Shown: piece by piece, positions 52,860 to 60,873 of the stretch
How positions within the stretch are numbered: position 1 is the first letter of the stretch
How the letters are laid out: each line of letters starts with the position of its first letter
NCBI RefSeq assembly: GCF_001750685.1
Contig: NZ_CP017269.1
Span: 2,397,416 to 2,461,415 of the forward strand
Source: Geosporobacter ferrireducens
GTDB lineage: Bacteria; Bacillota; Clostridia; Peptostreptococcales; Thermotaleaceae
Reading direction: 5' to 3'
Length of the DNA stretch: 64,000 nt
Notes under the pieces: model-generated
What the model saw: only the letters and a program-made list of their open reading frames with translations
Databases searched by the model: none
What the model was told of the DNA's origin: nothing
Made by a program: the position numbers and the translations under genes

Positions 52860-53615
52860 CTATACTAATTTTCTTTTTACTATTTCCTGAACTGCGAAGG
52901 AAGCTACATCCTCCGCATAGCTGCCGCTGCCAAAACCTGCATCATAGCCAAGCTCCTTAGCCAGTTCGTGGTTGATCCGGGGCCCTCCGCATACCAATAC
53001 CATCTTATCTCGGATTCCTTCTGCTTCCAAAAGCTCCACCAGCTGTGTCAGGTTTGGAATATGCACATCTTTTTGGGTAACTACTTGAGATACCAACAAT
53101 ACATCGGCGTTCAGCTCAATGGCTTTAGCAACAAAATCCTCATTGGGTACCTGACTGCCAAGATTATAGGCCTTGATCCCTTTATAGCGCTCTAAACCAT
53201 AGTGTCCTGCATATCCCTTCATGTTCATGATGGCATCAATCCCTACGGTGTGGGCATCGGTTCCTGTGCAGGCACCTACGATCACTACATCTCTGCCAAT
53301 ATTCTCATCAATAAAATCCTCTACCCCGTATTTGTCCATCACATCCACATCTACCTTAGGCACTTCGATGGCAGTGTAGTCTACAGTATGCTGGCACTTT
53401 CCATAGAGGACAAACATGGTATAGCCTACACCCAAATCCTCTGCGTGAACCACACTAGGTTCTTCCAGTCCCATCTTCAGGGCAAGACGTCTGGCTGCTT
53501 CCTTTGCTTCTTCTCCACAAGGTACCGGCAAGGTAAAGGATAGCTGTACCATCCCGTCATTCATAGTATCTCCATAGGGTTTGATTTTGGTTAAATCTAT
53601 TTGTTGTACTGCCAT
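52860..53615 (-). CDS. kamE: lysine 5,6-aminomutase, beta (cobalamin- and PLP-binding) subunit
   Basis: 251 residues. The B12-binding motif DAHTVG (120-125, DxHxxG) supplies the axial ligand H122, and the lysine in NMKGYAG (K133) corresponds to the PLP-binding lysine of the known enzyme (K144 in the Clostridium sticklandii protein, by offset). GGPRIN near 217 is the typical end of the Rossmann cobalamin domain. With KamD it moves the terminal amino group of beta-L-lysine or D-lysine from C6 to C5. The start overlaps the kamD stop (TAATG), so the subunits are made together. Last gene of its unit. Confidence 0.95.
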   Translation of the reverse strand: MAVQQIDLTKIKPYGDTMNDGMVQLSFTLPVPCGEEAKEAARRLALKMGLEEPSVVHAEDLGVGYTMFVLYGKCQHTVDYTAIEVPKVDVDVMDKYGVEDFIDENIGRDVVIVGACTGTDAHTVGIDAIMNMKGYAGHYGLERYKGIKAYNLGSQVPNEDFVAKAIELNADVLLVSQVVTQKDVHIPNLTQLVELLEAEGIRDKMVLVCGGPRINHELAKELGYDAGFGSGSYAEDVASFAVQEIVKRKLV

Positions 53616-55171
53616 TATCTTTCACCTCCCAGCATCAATGCTACAAAGGGATTGAAATACTTCTCATGCTTTTTGGTAACCCCTTGAAGTCCTTTGCCGC
53701 CGTCCATTGCTCTCTTTACACCGGCAAATTTCCCCTGTTCGATGGTAGTAAACAATCCTTCCCGCTGGATTTCCTCCAGCATTTCAGCAGCTTTTGCCAC
53801 AACCTCCCGGGCTCTTCTTTGCATGATGCCGTCTTTTTTGAATTCAATATCTTCTCCCAAAGCCCGCGCGTTGTTAAATACATATTTTGCATTTTCAATA
53901 GAAAGGGCTCTATCCTGCAACAGCGGTGTGTGGATGGCTTCTGTCAACATCCCCAGCAATTGAATTCCTTGGTTGGTCATAACAGAAATCATGTTGAACA
54001 TGGCATCCTGAATATGTCCTTTAAAAATATTTCCAGTCTTAAACTTTGTAGGCGGCATATATTTCAAAGGCGCCTTCGGGAAAATCTCTCTTGCCATTTG
54101 CGCTTGTGCCAGTTCCAGTAGGAAGCCGTTTTCTATATCCGGGCTCATTTCGAATGCATGCCCCAGTCCCATTTGTTCTTCCGGAATTCCTGCCTTTAAG
54201 GCAAACTGCTCATTGATAAATTGGGAAGCCAGTACAGTATGCGCTTCTTCTACTGCGTCTGCAGTGGTTAAATAGTTATCTTCTCCTGTATTGATAATGA
54301 TTCCCGCAAATCCGTTGATGATTCTTGAGAAGTATTGATCTACCAAAGTTCTCTGCATATTGATATCTCTAAATAGAATACCGTAGAGGGCATCGTTGAG
54401 CATAACATCCAGCCTCTCAATGGCACCCATGGCTGCGATCTCCGGCATACACAATCCAGAGCAGTAGTTGCATAGGCGGATATATCTTCCAATTTCTTCT
54501 CCCACCTCATCTAATGCCTTTCGCATGATGCGGAAGTTCTCCTGCGTCGCATAGGTACCGCCAAATCCTTCCGTGGTAGGTCCAAAGGGTACATAATCCA
54601 ACAAGCTCTGTGCTGTTGTACGGATTACTGCAATTACATCGGCACCTTGTCTTGCTGCCGCTTGTGCTTGCAGTACATCTTCATAGATATTTCCTGTAGC
54701 AACGATCACGTATAAATAAGGCTTTCTGCCTTCTCCCAATTTTTCAATGTATGCCTCTCGCTGTTTCCTGTTTTGCCGGATTCTTTCTACCATTTCCTCT
54801 GCTAGCGGCTGAATGGCCAGTCGAATTTTTTCATCTGAAGCTATCGGGATTTTTGTGAGGTCCAGTTCTCCCCGTGCCACCATCTCTGCCACCCCTTGAG
54901 GATCCTTTCCTGTATGCACCATGGCATTCCCGATCCAATAGGCTGTTCCGGAAGACAAGCCGCCCCCTTCGATGATATTATCTACTACCACATTGGGCAG
55001 AGGCTTTTCGATTTCATCTACGCCGTCTATTCCTAACAGTCTGGCAATGGTTCTTTCCACCGTTACTGTAGTATGCTGATCAATAAATTGCTGCGTGTCC
55101 TCTGCAATGACTTTTGCAGCATTCCGCGCTTTTTTAATCAAGCTTTCATCTAAATTTAATTTGCTTTGCAT
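53615..55171 (-). CDS. kamD: lysine 5,6-aminomutase, alpha subunit
   Basis: 518 residues, the usual length. The N-terminus (LNLDESLIKKARNAAKVIAED), GGGLSSGTAYW, and the TIM-barrel segment PFGPTTEGFGGTYATQENFRIM are characteristic of KamD. It forms the barrel in which the adenosylcobalamin radical reaction of lysine migration takes place, with PLP delivered by KamE. AAAAAGGAGG precedes the ATG. It is separated from kamC by 297 bp filled with repeats, so transcription may partly depend on read-through from upstream genes or a local promoter that I could not identify. Confidence 0.95.
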   Translation of the reverse strand: MQSKLNLDESLIKKARNAAKVIAEDTQQFIDQHTTVTVERTIARLLGIDGVDEIEKPLPNVVVDNIIEGGGLSSGTAYWIGNAMVHTGKDPQGVAEMVARGELDLTKIPIASDEKIRLAIQPLAEEMVERIRQNRKQREAYIEKLGEGRKPYLYVIVATGNIYEDVLQAQAAARQGADVIAVIRTTAQSLLDYVPFGPTTEGFGGTYATQENFRIMRKALDEVGEEIGRYIRLCNYCSGLCMPEIAAMGAIERLDVMLNDALYGILFRDINMQRTLVDQYFSRIINGFAGIIINTGEDNYLTTADAVEEAHTVLASQFINEQFALKAGIPEEQMGLGHAFEMSPDIENGFLLELAQAQMAREIFPKAPLKYMPPTKFKTGNIFKGHIQDAMFNMISVMTNQGIQLLGMLTEAIHTPLLQDRALSIENAKYVFNNARALGEDIEFKKDGIMQRRAREVVAKAAEMLEEIQREGLFTTIEQGKFAGVKRAMDGGKGLQGVTKKHEKYFNPFVALMLGGER

Positions 55172-55221
55172 TTGCTTTATAAACCTCCTTTTTGAATCAG
55201 TTATAAGATTCGAACATTTAA

Positions 55222-55247
55222 CGGAACGATCACTGATCGTTCCCTAC
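55222..55247 (+). repeat. CCCTAC-family palindrome (GGAACGATCA class)
   Basis: Third identical copy of this class (also 31857, 36430), here inside the kamC-kamD gap. Confidence 0.85.
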
Positions 55248-55275
55248 AAAATACAAGTCTAGTCTATCCTATCTT

Positions 55276-55303
55276 CGGGACGAAAGGATCGTCCTTCTCC
55301 CTA
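55276..55303 (+). repeat. CCCTAC-family palindrome, degenerate
   Basis: GGACGA pairs with TCGTCC around AAGGA; the tail is CTCCCTAG. Confidence 0.5.
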
Positions 55304-55346
55304 GGCGTCACTCTAAGCTAAGTATTTCCAGAAACCCTATCAAAGT

Positions 55347-55374
55347 GTCACTCTAAGCCTTGGCGAAGAATCTA
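55347..55374. repeat. GTCAyyCT-family repeat
   Basis: GTCACTCTAAGCC followed by TTGGCGAAGAATCTA. A truncated copy, GTCACTCTAAGC, starts at 55307. Confidence 0.6.
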
Positions 55375-55387
55375 ATTACCTTAATCT

Positions 55388-55424
55388 AGATCTTGCGACT
55401 CCGTTTCACTCCGCTCAGGATGAC
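55388..55424. repeat. GTCAyyCT-family repeat, opposite orientation
   Basis: AGATCTTGCGACTCC followed by GTTTCACTCCGCTCAGGATGAC: the complement reads GTCATCCTGAGCGG...AGATCT, a repeat type found between genes in many bacteria. Confidence 0.65.
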
Positions 55425-55468
55425 AAACTATGGATTAGGTTGACACCTATGGGCCATCCCCTAGAATA

Positions 55469-57091
55469 TTATCTGTCTAAATATTTTTCTGCCTGTTCTA
55501 AGATCACTTCATCCAGTCCCATCAGACGGGCGATGTTGATGGCATCTTTGGGTACGCTGCTTCTTCCGTTGACAGGCTCCAATCGATAATCCATATATTG
55601 ATGAACTATTTCAATACCGCCAACCTCCTGCTGGGCCCAAGCCTCCTTTAACGCATCAAAGTCTACATCCACCAACCCGCGCACCTGCAGATGGCAAACC
55701 GGACCTTCTGCCAAGCCGTCAATATGGGTTGTAATGACTGTAATGGCATTCTTATCCTGCAAGTATTCTATGATTGCCTTGGATAGGGCATAGCCCTCTG
55801 AGGGATTCGTTCCTCTGGCCAATTCATCAATTAATATCAAGCCCTTCTCTGCCGCTCGTTTCAATATTTTTTTGATCTCTACGATCTCTGCACCAAAGGT
55901 ACTCAGGCCCATGTCGGTAGACTGCAAGTCTCCGAGGGATAGGAAGATATATTCCTTTAAGGAAAATGTCATCCCTTTGGCCGGTACAAAAATGCCAAAC
56001 TGTGCCATAGCACTGAGCTGGCCGATCAGCTTAAGAGAGATGGTTTTACCGCCCATGTTAGCACCTGTTATGCAAGTAACACCTTTCCTTAATTCTACAG
56101 TAATCGGCGTAAATGACTTCCCCTGTTTTCGCAAGGTATCTTCCACTTTGATGTGACGGCCCTCTTGAATATTTAATATACACGCTTTCGATAAAGCCGG
56201 CCTTACTCCGTGAAAGCCTAATGCAAAATAGGCTTTTGCAATCAGCAGATCTAAAGCACCTACTGCACGAATATTATCATAAATCCCGGATAAATCCGTC
56301 TCAATCTCCTTTGTCAGCTTTTGGCGAACTCGAAATTCCTCCGCCTCTTCCTCCAGCTTCAGATCTTCAATTTGCTGGAACAACTGATCAAACCGCTCAT
56401 CCATCTTCACTTTATAAGTTATATTCATGTAAGTTTCTGCACTGTACACCAAGCCATCATAGGCTGCAGCCATTTCCATCATTTCACGGTTTCCTTTGTT
56501 GATGGTTAGTTCTCCATTGGGTCGAATCTTAAAGCCCAACTCAGCCTGCACCCGATCCCGGGTTTGTATTTTGGCTTGATTAATGGTGTTTTCCAAGTCC
56601 CTAATCTTTTCCCGGACGGCTCGCAATTCCTCTGAATATTCATCATAGATATAAAAGGTATTGACCCCAGACTCTTGAGGATCCAGAAGCTTCTGCAGAC
56701 GGAACATAGGTTGAATCTGCAGTTCCCTTGGAAGGTTCCAAGGGAGTTTCTGCAAAAGCTCCTGCAGCTTTTCTAAAATGCTTAAGAACACCTTGATCTC
56801 AAACAACTCCACCACGCTGAGTACTGTATTTTCCTCTACACGCTTGAAGGATCCTCTCAAATCTTTCATATTCTTAAATTGACTTCGGATCTCCACAAAG
56901 GTGTAGCGATGTTTTTCCAATAACATCAATACCTTTTCTGTCCGGTTTAATTCCTCTTCCAACAGAGATTCTTCTCCCAAGCTAAAAGGTCTCATTTCCT
57001 TTTTTTGCACTTCTCCATAGGGCGTATATACGGTTATTCGATCAAATATATAGTCCAGATCTAAATTCTTTTCTATTTTTTCTGTAATCAT
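55469..57091 (-). CDS. kamC: lysine 5,6-aminomutase reactivation ATPase (MutS-like)
   Basis: 540 residues. The C-terminal half is the MutS ATPase domain: Walker A GANMGGKT (343-350), Walker B LILIDELARGTNPSEG (about 405-420) and TVITTHIDG. The first 330 residues are helical, with no MutS mismatch-recognition or connector domain, so it is not a repair protein. KamC with KamB is linked to reactivation of lysine 5,6-aminomutase, whose cobalamin is inactivated during turnover. The start shares TAATG with the kamB stop. Gene order kamB-kamC-kamD-kamE is the known clostridial order. Confidence 0.9.
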   Translation of the reverse strand: MITEKIEKNLDLDYIFDRITVYTPYGEVQKKEMRPFSLGEESLLEEELNRTEKVLMLLEKHRYTFVEIRSQFKNMKDLRGSFKRVEENTVLSVVELFEIKVFLSILEKLQELLQKLPWNLPRELQIQPMFRLQKLLDPQESGVNTFYIYDEYSEELRAVREKIRDLENTINQAKIQTRDRVQAELGFKIRPNGELTINKGNREMMEMAAAYDGLVYSAETYMNITYKVKMDERFDQLFQQIEDLKLEEEAEEFRVRQKLTKEIETDLSGIYDNIRAVGALDLLIAKAYFALGFHGVRPALSKACILNIQEGRHIKVEDTLRKQGKSFTPITVELRKGVTCITGANMGGKTISLKLIGQLSAMAQFGIFVPAKGMTFSLKEYIFLSLGDLQSTDMGLSTFGAEIVEIKKILKRAAEKGLILIDELARGTNPSEGYALSKAIIEYLQDKNAITVITTHIDGLAEGPVCHLQVRGLVDVDFDALKEAWAQQEVGGIEIVHQYMDYRLEPVNGRSSVPKDAINIARLMGLDEVILEQAEKYLDR

Positions 57092-58128
57092 TAGGCATCA
57101 CCGCCTAATACTACGTCAAATACAGGAATAGGATTTAAAAACTGCTCCATCTTATATCTAAACTCCTCAGGATTAAAATAATAGCCCTGGGGCGCATAAG
57201 GATTCACGGTCACTGCCACCGCCTGAATTTTGTCTACGACCTGTATCTGAATGCCTATTTTCTCAAAATATAAAAAATCCCGGACATCAATAAATATCTT
57301 TGTAGCATCCTTTACAACAAAAATCACCTGCTTATATCTTTGTGTAGCAGCAATAATATCTTTCAAGGTTTTGCTAACCAGTGAACCTCCGATTACCACA
57401 TACCTTGTATTTTCTTCAATGGCGCTTCCAATGACCGCACCGCTATTGAGGGCAGTCTTGATCTCCAGCCTTTTGGTATTTCCCGCTTCATCCACCATGT
57501 AGCAGCCTTTCTCCTCCATCATGGATGCAATCCGCTGTCTTAACCTTTCATCCTCTACCACCGGCAGGGAAAACAACCGGGTTTGGTGAATAGAGCGTTC
57601 AATTACCCGGTTCATATCCCGGCTGAGTACTGCACCTGTCGCCAATATCGTCGCCTCTGTAACTGCCGGTGAAGCCGATGCCACCCGATCAATGGCGCCA
57701 TCCACAATCACCAGCTGCGCCCCATAAAACAGCAGCTTCTGGGCCACTTCCTTCATCTCTCCATTGGTATTAGGGCCTGCAATCTGCACATATCCCGCAT
57801 TTTTTGCCTGTGCAATTACAATTCTGCCCATGGAGGTGGAAAAATCCGTCACCTCAAGTATTTCCATTCTTACTTCCGACCACTTAAAAGTTTCTTCCGT
57901 TGTTGCGATCAAGGTCCCTTCAGCCACGTAGATTAAAGGTTTCTCAGTACTGGTCACAAGATCCTGTTTTTCTCCGTCCCGACCTGTGGAGGTAATCCCC
58001 AAGCGTACATTTCTTTCCACGGCTTCATCGATGAGTGCATTTAGCGTCATGGTTTTTCCTGCATTCTTTGCCATTCCTACCACGGAAATGATTCTATATT
58101 TACTTTGTATGAGATCCATTAATTGCAT
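57091..58128 (-). CDS. kamB: lysine 5,6-aminomutase reactivase subunit
   Basis: 345 residues from the ATG at 58128, which has AAAGGAGG at eight bases; a longer frame to 58194 has no ribosome site. A P-loop-like GMAKNAGKT (18-26) near the N-terminus and a STGRDGE segment suggest nucleotide binding. Residues 120-200 (VQIAGPNTNGEMKEV, VDGAIDRVASASP) are conserved-looking. It is the partner of KamC in the lysine-fermentation cluster, assigned mainly from context and its P-loop. The one-base overlap with kamC indicates coupled translation. Confidence 0.85.
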   Translation of the reverse strand: MQLMDLIQSKYRIISVVGMAKNAGKTMTLNALIDEAVERNVRLGITSTGRDGEKQDLVTSTEKPLIYVAEGTLIATTEETFKWSEVRMEILEVTDFSTSMGRIVIAQAKNAGYVQIAGPNTNGEMKEVAQKLLFYGAQLVIVDGAIDRVASASPAVTEATILATGAVLSRDMNRVIERSIHQTRLFSLPVVEDERLRQRIASMMEEKGCYMVDEAGNTKRLEIKTALNSGAVIGSAIEENTRYVVIGGSLVSKTLKDIIAATQRYKQVIFVVKDATKIFIDVRDFLYFEKIGIQIQVVDKIQAVAVTVNPYAPQGYYFNPEEFRYKMEQFLNPIPVFDVVLGGDA

Positions 58129-58183
58129 GGTTGAAACCTCCTTTGAAAGCCAATACATGTTGCCTGAAAAAATGAGAATTTTA

Positions 58184-58210
58184 CGGGACGACACGCAGGT
58201 CGTCCCCTAC
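58184..58210 (+). repeat. CCCTAC-family palindrome (GGGACGAC class)
   Basis: Eight-base arms GGGACGAC and GTCGTCCC around ACGCAG, tail CCTAC; in the kamA-kamB gap. Confidence 0.85.
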
Positions 58211-58246
58211 TATTCTTTATTGTATAGAAACGACATACCCTATGTG

Positions 58247-58272
58247 CGGGCAGATACAGGGCCTGCCCCTAC
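58247..58272 (+). repeat. CCCTAC-family palindrome (GGGCAG class)
   Basis: Arms GGGCAG and CTGCCC with core ATACAGGGC, tail CCTAC; 13 bases past the kamA stop region. Confidence 0.8.
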
Positions 58273-58284
58273 ATTTTCTGTTGT

Positions 58285-59538
58285 CTACTCGTGATGCCCT
58301 CTTTTGTGCCGTTCTAAGTCTCCTGGCTCTAATGCCACTTGATTGCCTTGAAGCAGTCCTGCTACGCCTGTTATTTTGTGTTCTCTTTCTTTTTTGCATA
58401 CCGGACAGCTGCACGTCTCTTTATAAGGCTCTGGCTGTGTATAAGTTGTGATAACTCCTTCGAAGTTTCTTAGGATTACTTTTTCCGGAGATTGGGAAAT
58501 TAAGTATTGCGGCATTACAGGAATCTTTCCGCCTCCACCCGGTGCATCTACTACGAAAGTCGGTACTGCATATCCGGAGGTATGGCCTCTTAATCCTTCG
58601 ATAATTTCAATTCCTTTGGCTACCGGTGTTCTAAAATGTTCTATTCCTACAGAAAGGTCACATTGATAGATATAGTAAGGTCTTACACGATTTTTTACCA
58701 GATTGTGCACTAGGTCTCGCATGATATGCACACAGTCATTTACACCTCTTAGCAGTACAGACTGGTTCCCCAATGGAATCCCTGCATCTGCCAATAATGT
58801 TAATGCCCGCTTCGCTTCAGGCGTCATTTCTTTTGAATGATTGAAGTGGGTATTCAACCAGATTGGATGGTATTTTTTCATCATATTTACGAGCTCCGGT
58901 GTAATTCTTTGCGGGAGAACCACTGGCGTTCTAGAGCCTAAACGAATGACTTCCACATGAGGAATAGCTCTTAGTTTACTGATGATGTATTCCAATCTTT
59001 CGTCACTTACCAGCAGGCAGTCTCCGCCGGATAGCAGTACATCCCGTATTACCGGTGTGTTTTTGATGTATTCAATGGCGGCATCGATTCGATCCATTGG
59101 CAGAACATCATCCTGCTGTCCCGCGAACCTTCTTCTTGTACAGTGTCTGCAGTACATGGAACACATGTCTGTGATCAGCAGCAGTACTCTATCCGGATAT
59201 CGATGCGTCAAGCCCGGTACCGGTGAATCTGTATCTTCATGGAGAGGATCATCCATATCTGCATCGCTCTTATAGGTCTCGTACAGGGTGGGTACTGCCT
59301 GCTTTCTTACAGGACAGTCAGGATCATTGGGATCCATCAATGCAGCATAGTAAGGTGTAATCCCCATCCGCAGTATTTCAAGAGACTTTATAATTCCTTC
59401 TTCTTCCTTTTGCGTCAGATTGATTACCTTCTTTAAGTCTTCAAGATTATCAACTCTATTTTGTACCTGCCAGTGCCAGTCATCCCACTGTTCCTGTGTC
59501 ACATTTTTCCATAGTTCGATTTCTCTAAAATTTCTCAT
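58285..59538 (-). CDS. kamA: L-lysine 2,3-aminomutase (radical SAM, PLP)
   Basis: 417 residues. The radical-SAM motif CSMYCRHC gives cluster ligands C126, C130 and C133. PGGGGK (334-338 region) carries the PLP lysine K338. D294 and D331 match the two aspartates that hold the lysine substrate amino group in the Clostridium subterminale enzyme, one position shifted. The C-terminal CSCPVCKKE is the zinc-binding part. It converts L-lysine to beta-L-lysine, the first step of fermentation to acetate and butyrate. It lies 18 nt after kdd, so both likely share the sigma-54 promoter at 60665. Confidence 0.97.
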   Translation of the reverse strand: MRNFREIELWKNVTQEQWDDWHWQVQNRVDNLEDLKKVINLTQKEEEGIIKSLEILRMGITPYYAALMDPNDPDCPVRKQAVPTLYETYKSDADMDDPLHEDTDSPVPGLTHRYPDRVLLLITDMCSMYCRHCTRRRFAGQQDDVLPMDRIDAAIEYIKNTPVIRDVLLSGGDCLLVSDERLEYIISKLRAIPHVEVIRLGSRTPVVLPQRITPELVNMMKKYHPIWLNTHFNHSKEMTPEAKRALTLLADAGIPLGNQSVLLRGVNDCVHIMRDLVHNLVKNRVRPYYIYQCDLSVGIEHFRTPVAKGIEIIEGLRGHTSGYAVPTFVVDAPGGGGKIPVMPQYLISQSPEKVILRNFEGVITTYTQPEPYKETCSCPVCKKEREHKITGVAGLLQGNQVALEPGDLERHKRGHHE

Positions 59539-59556
59539 TATAAACCCTCCCAGTTT

Positions 59557-60594
59557 TTACGCATATAATTCTTCGTAAACTTTTCTTAATGCTTGGCTTT
59601 CTCTCATAATCTGCAGTGTAATCTCTGCATGCCCTTTTGTATAACCGTTTCCAACGATCATCGTTACATCCGAGCCCACACCCTCTGCGCCTAGAGCAGC
59701 CTTTGTGAAGCTGGTAGCCATACTAAAGAAGTAGATCAATCCATCTTTTTTCGTTGCCAATATACAAGACATTTCTGTATCTTGAACATTTACACAGTTA
59801 ATCGTGATATCTGCCATTTTTCCATTTGTAGCTGCTGCGACTTTTTCCATGATTTCTACAGGTTTTGTAGCATCTGCGGCAATATATACATCAGCAATAT
59901 CTGCTTCCTTAGCTCTGGCTAAACTCTTTTCGCTATGACCCAAACAGATCACTTTTCCTGTAACTCCAGCTCTGCGCTTTGCTTCATAGCAGCAGAGCAT
60001 ACCGGATTTTCCTGCACCGCCTACTACCACCACTGTATCTCCAGGCTTCACCAGTTTAGCGGTTTGTGCAGGAGCACCCGCCACGTCCAATACCGATAGG
60101 GCTAAGTTTTCCGGCAGATCCTTTGGAATGACCGCGTAAATACCACTTTCAAATACGATCGCCTTACCTTTTATGTCTACTTGATCAATATCTTTTCGGA
60201 TTTCTAAAATTTCATCGATGCGCAAAGGTGTTAAAGAAAGAGATACCAATGTAGCAATCTTGTCTCCTGCTTTCAAATCAACTTTTCCCTCTAGGGCAGA
60301 TCCGATTTTCTCTACCGTCCCAATCAGCATCCCCCCGGAGCCTGTCACTGGGTTTTGATGCTTTCCTCTTTCCGCTACAATTTCAAGCATAATTTCTTTT
60401 ATTTTCTCAAGGTCTCCTTCTGCCTGCTGCTTAATTTGTGTAAAGCTGGCAGAGTCAATATTTAAAGTTTGTACATCAATTAATATTTCATTGTCATAGA
60501 GCTCCATCGTGTTGTCAATTTTTTTCGCCGGTTGTGGCAGTGCACCTGCCGGTTCAATTACTCTGTGTGTTCCTAAAGGACATCCTTTTTTCAT
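59557..60594 (-). CDS. kdd: L-erythro-3,5-diaminohexanoate dehydrogenase
   Basis: 345 residues. The N-terminal MKKGCPLGTHRVIEPAGALP is characteristic of Kdd. The Rossmann motif VVVGGAGKSGMLC (about 178-190) binds NAD, and GSGGMLIGTVEKIG lies in the catalytic domain. The enzyme oxidatively deaminates 3,5-diaminohexanoate to 3-keto-5-aminohexanoate, releasing ammonium. It is the first gene after the sigma-54 promoter, with AAGGAGGAG before the ATG. The usual neighbour kce, for the next step, is not in the window. Confidence 0.93.
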   Translation of the reverse strand: MKKGCPLGTHRVIEPAGALPQPAKKIDNTMELYDNEILIDVQTLNIDSASFTQIKQQAEGDLEKIKEIMLEIVAERGKHQNPVTGSGGMLIGTVEKIGSALEGKVDLKAGDKIATLVSLSLTPLRIDEILEIRKDIDQVDIKGKAIVFESGIYAVIPKDLPENLALSVLDVAGAPAQTAKLVKPGDTVVVVGGAGKSGMLCCYEAKRRAGVTGKVICLGHSEKSLARAKEADIADVYIAADATKPVEIMEKVAAATNGKMADITINCVNVQDTEMSCILATKKDGLIYFFSMATSFTKAALGAEGVGSDVTMIVGNGYTKGHAEITLQIMRESQALRKVYEELYA

Positions 60595-60664
60595 ACTGTT
60601 TCTCCTCCTTATATATCTTTCTAACTTTTTAATTTTTTATTTTATTCACCGAAGGCAATTATAT

Positions 60665-60680
60665 TGCAAGGATCGTGCCA
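60665..60680 (-). promoter_or_regulatory. sigma-54 promoter of the kdd-kamA unit
   Basis: Minus strand TGGCACG, four bases, TTGCA: an exact match to the -24/-12 consensus TGGCACG-N4-TTGCW. It lies 71 nt before the kdd ATG and next to the gene for a sigma-54 activator. Confidence 0.9.
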
Positions 60681-60689
60681 TATGAATCC

Positions 60690-60733
60690 ATTGCAAGGTA
60701 TCAGGTGCAAGCCGGAGGGAAAACCCTTGCAAT
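60690..60733. promoter_or_regulatory. ATTGCAAGG inverted repeat upstream of the sigma-54 promoter
   Basis: ATTGCAAGG (60690-60698) and CCTTGCAAT (60725-60733) are separated by 26 bp. A third copy of the 9-mer, at 60663-60671, contains the -12 element itself. Possible regulator site; function unproven. Confidence 0.4.
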
Positions 60734-60804
60734 TCCTAGAAAGTGAACAAATTTCCGGGAAAATGTTTTCCTTGTGAAGCATTTTAGGATATTTGTTGTG
60801 CTCA

Positions 60805-60814
60805 ATTTTCGGCA
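60805..60814. promoter_or_regulatory. candidate activator site (ATTTTCGGCA)
   Basis: Nine of ten bases match the ATTTTCGTCA element at 62313. It lies about 130 bp upstream of the sigma-54 promoter, a normal enhancer distance. Confidence 0.35.
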
Positions 60815-60821
60815 CATTTTC

Positions 60822-60848
60822 CGGAACGGCACAGAGGCCATTCCCTAC
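60822..60848 (+). repeat. CCCTAC-family palindrome (GGAACGGC class)
   Basis: GGAACGGC opposite GCCATTCC with one C-A mismatch, tail CTAC; between the activator gene and the kdd promoter. Confidence 0.65.
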
Positions 60849-60873
60849 ATTCTCCCAATCAAACCCACACTTC

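Noticed and set aside
55469-57091. MutS-type mismatch repair protein
   Set aside because: Only the ATPase domain matches. The position between kamB and kamD and the absence of mismatch-recognition domains identify KamC.
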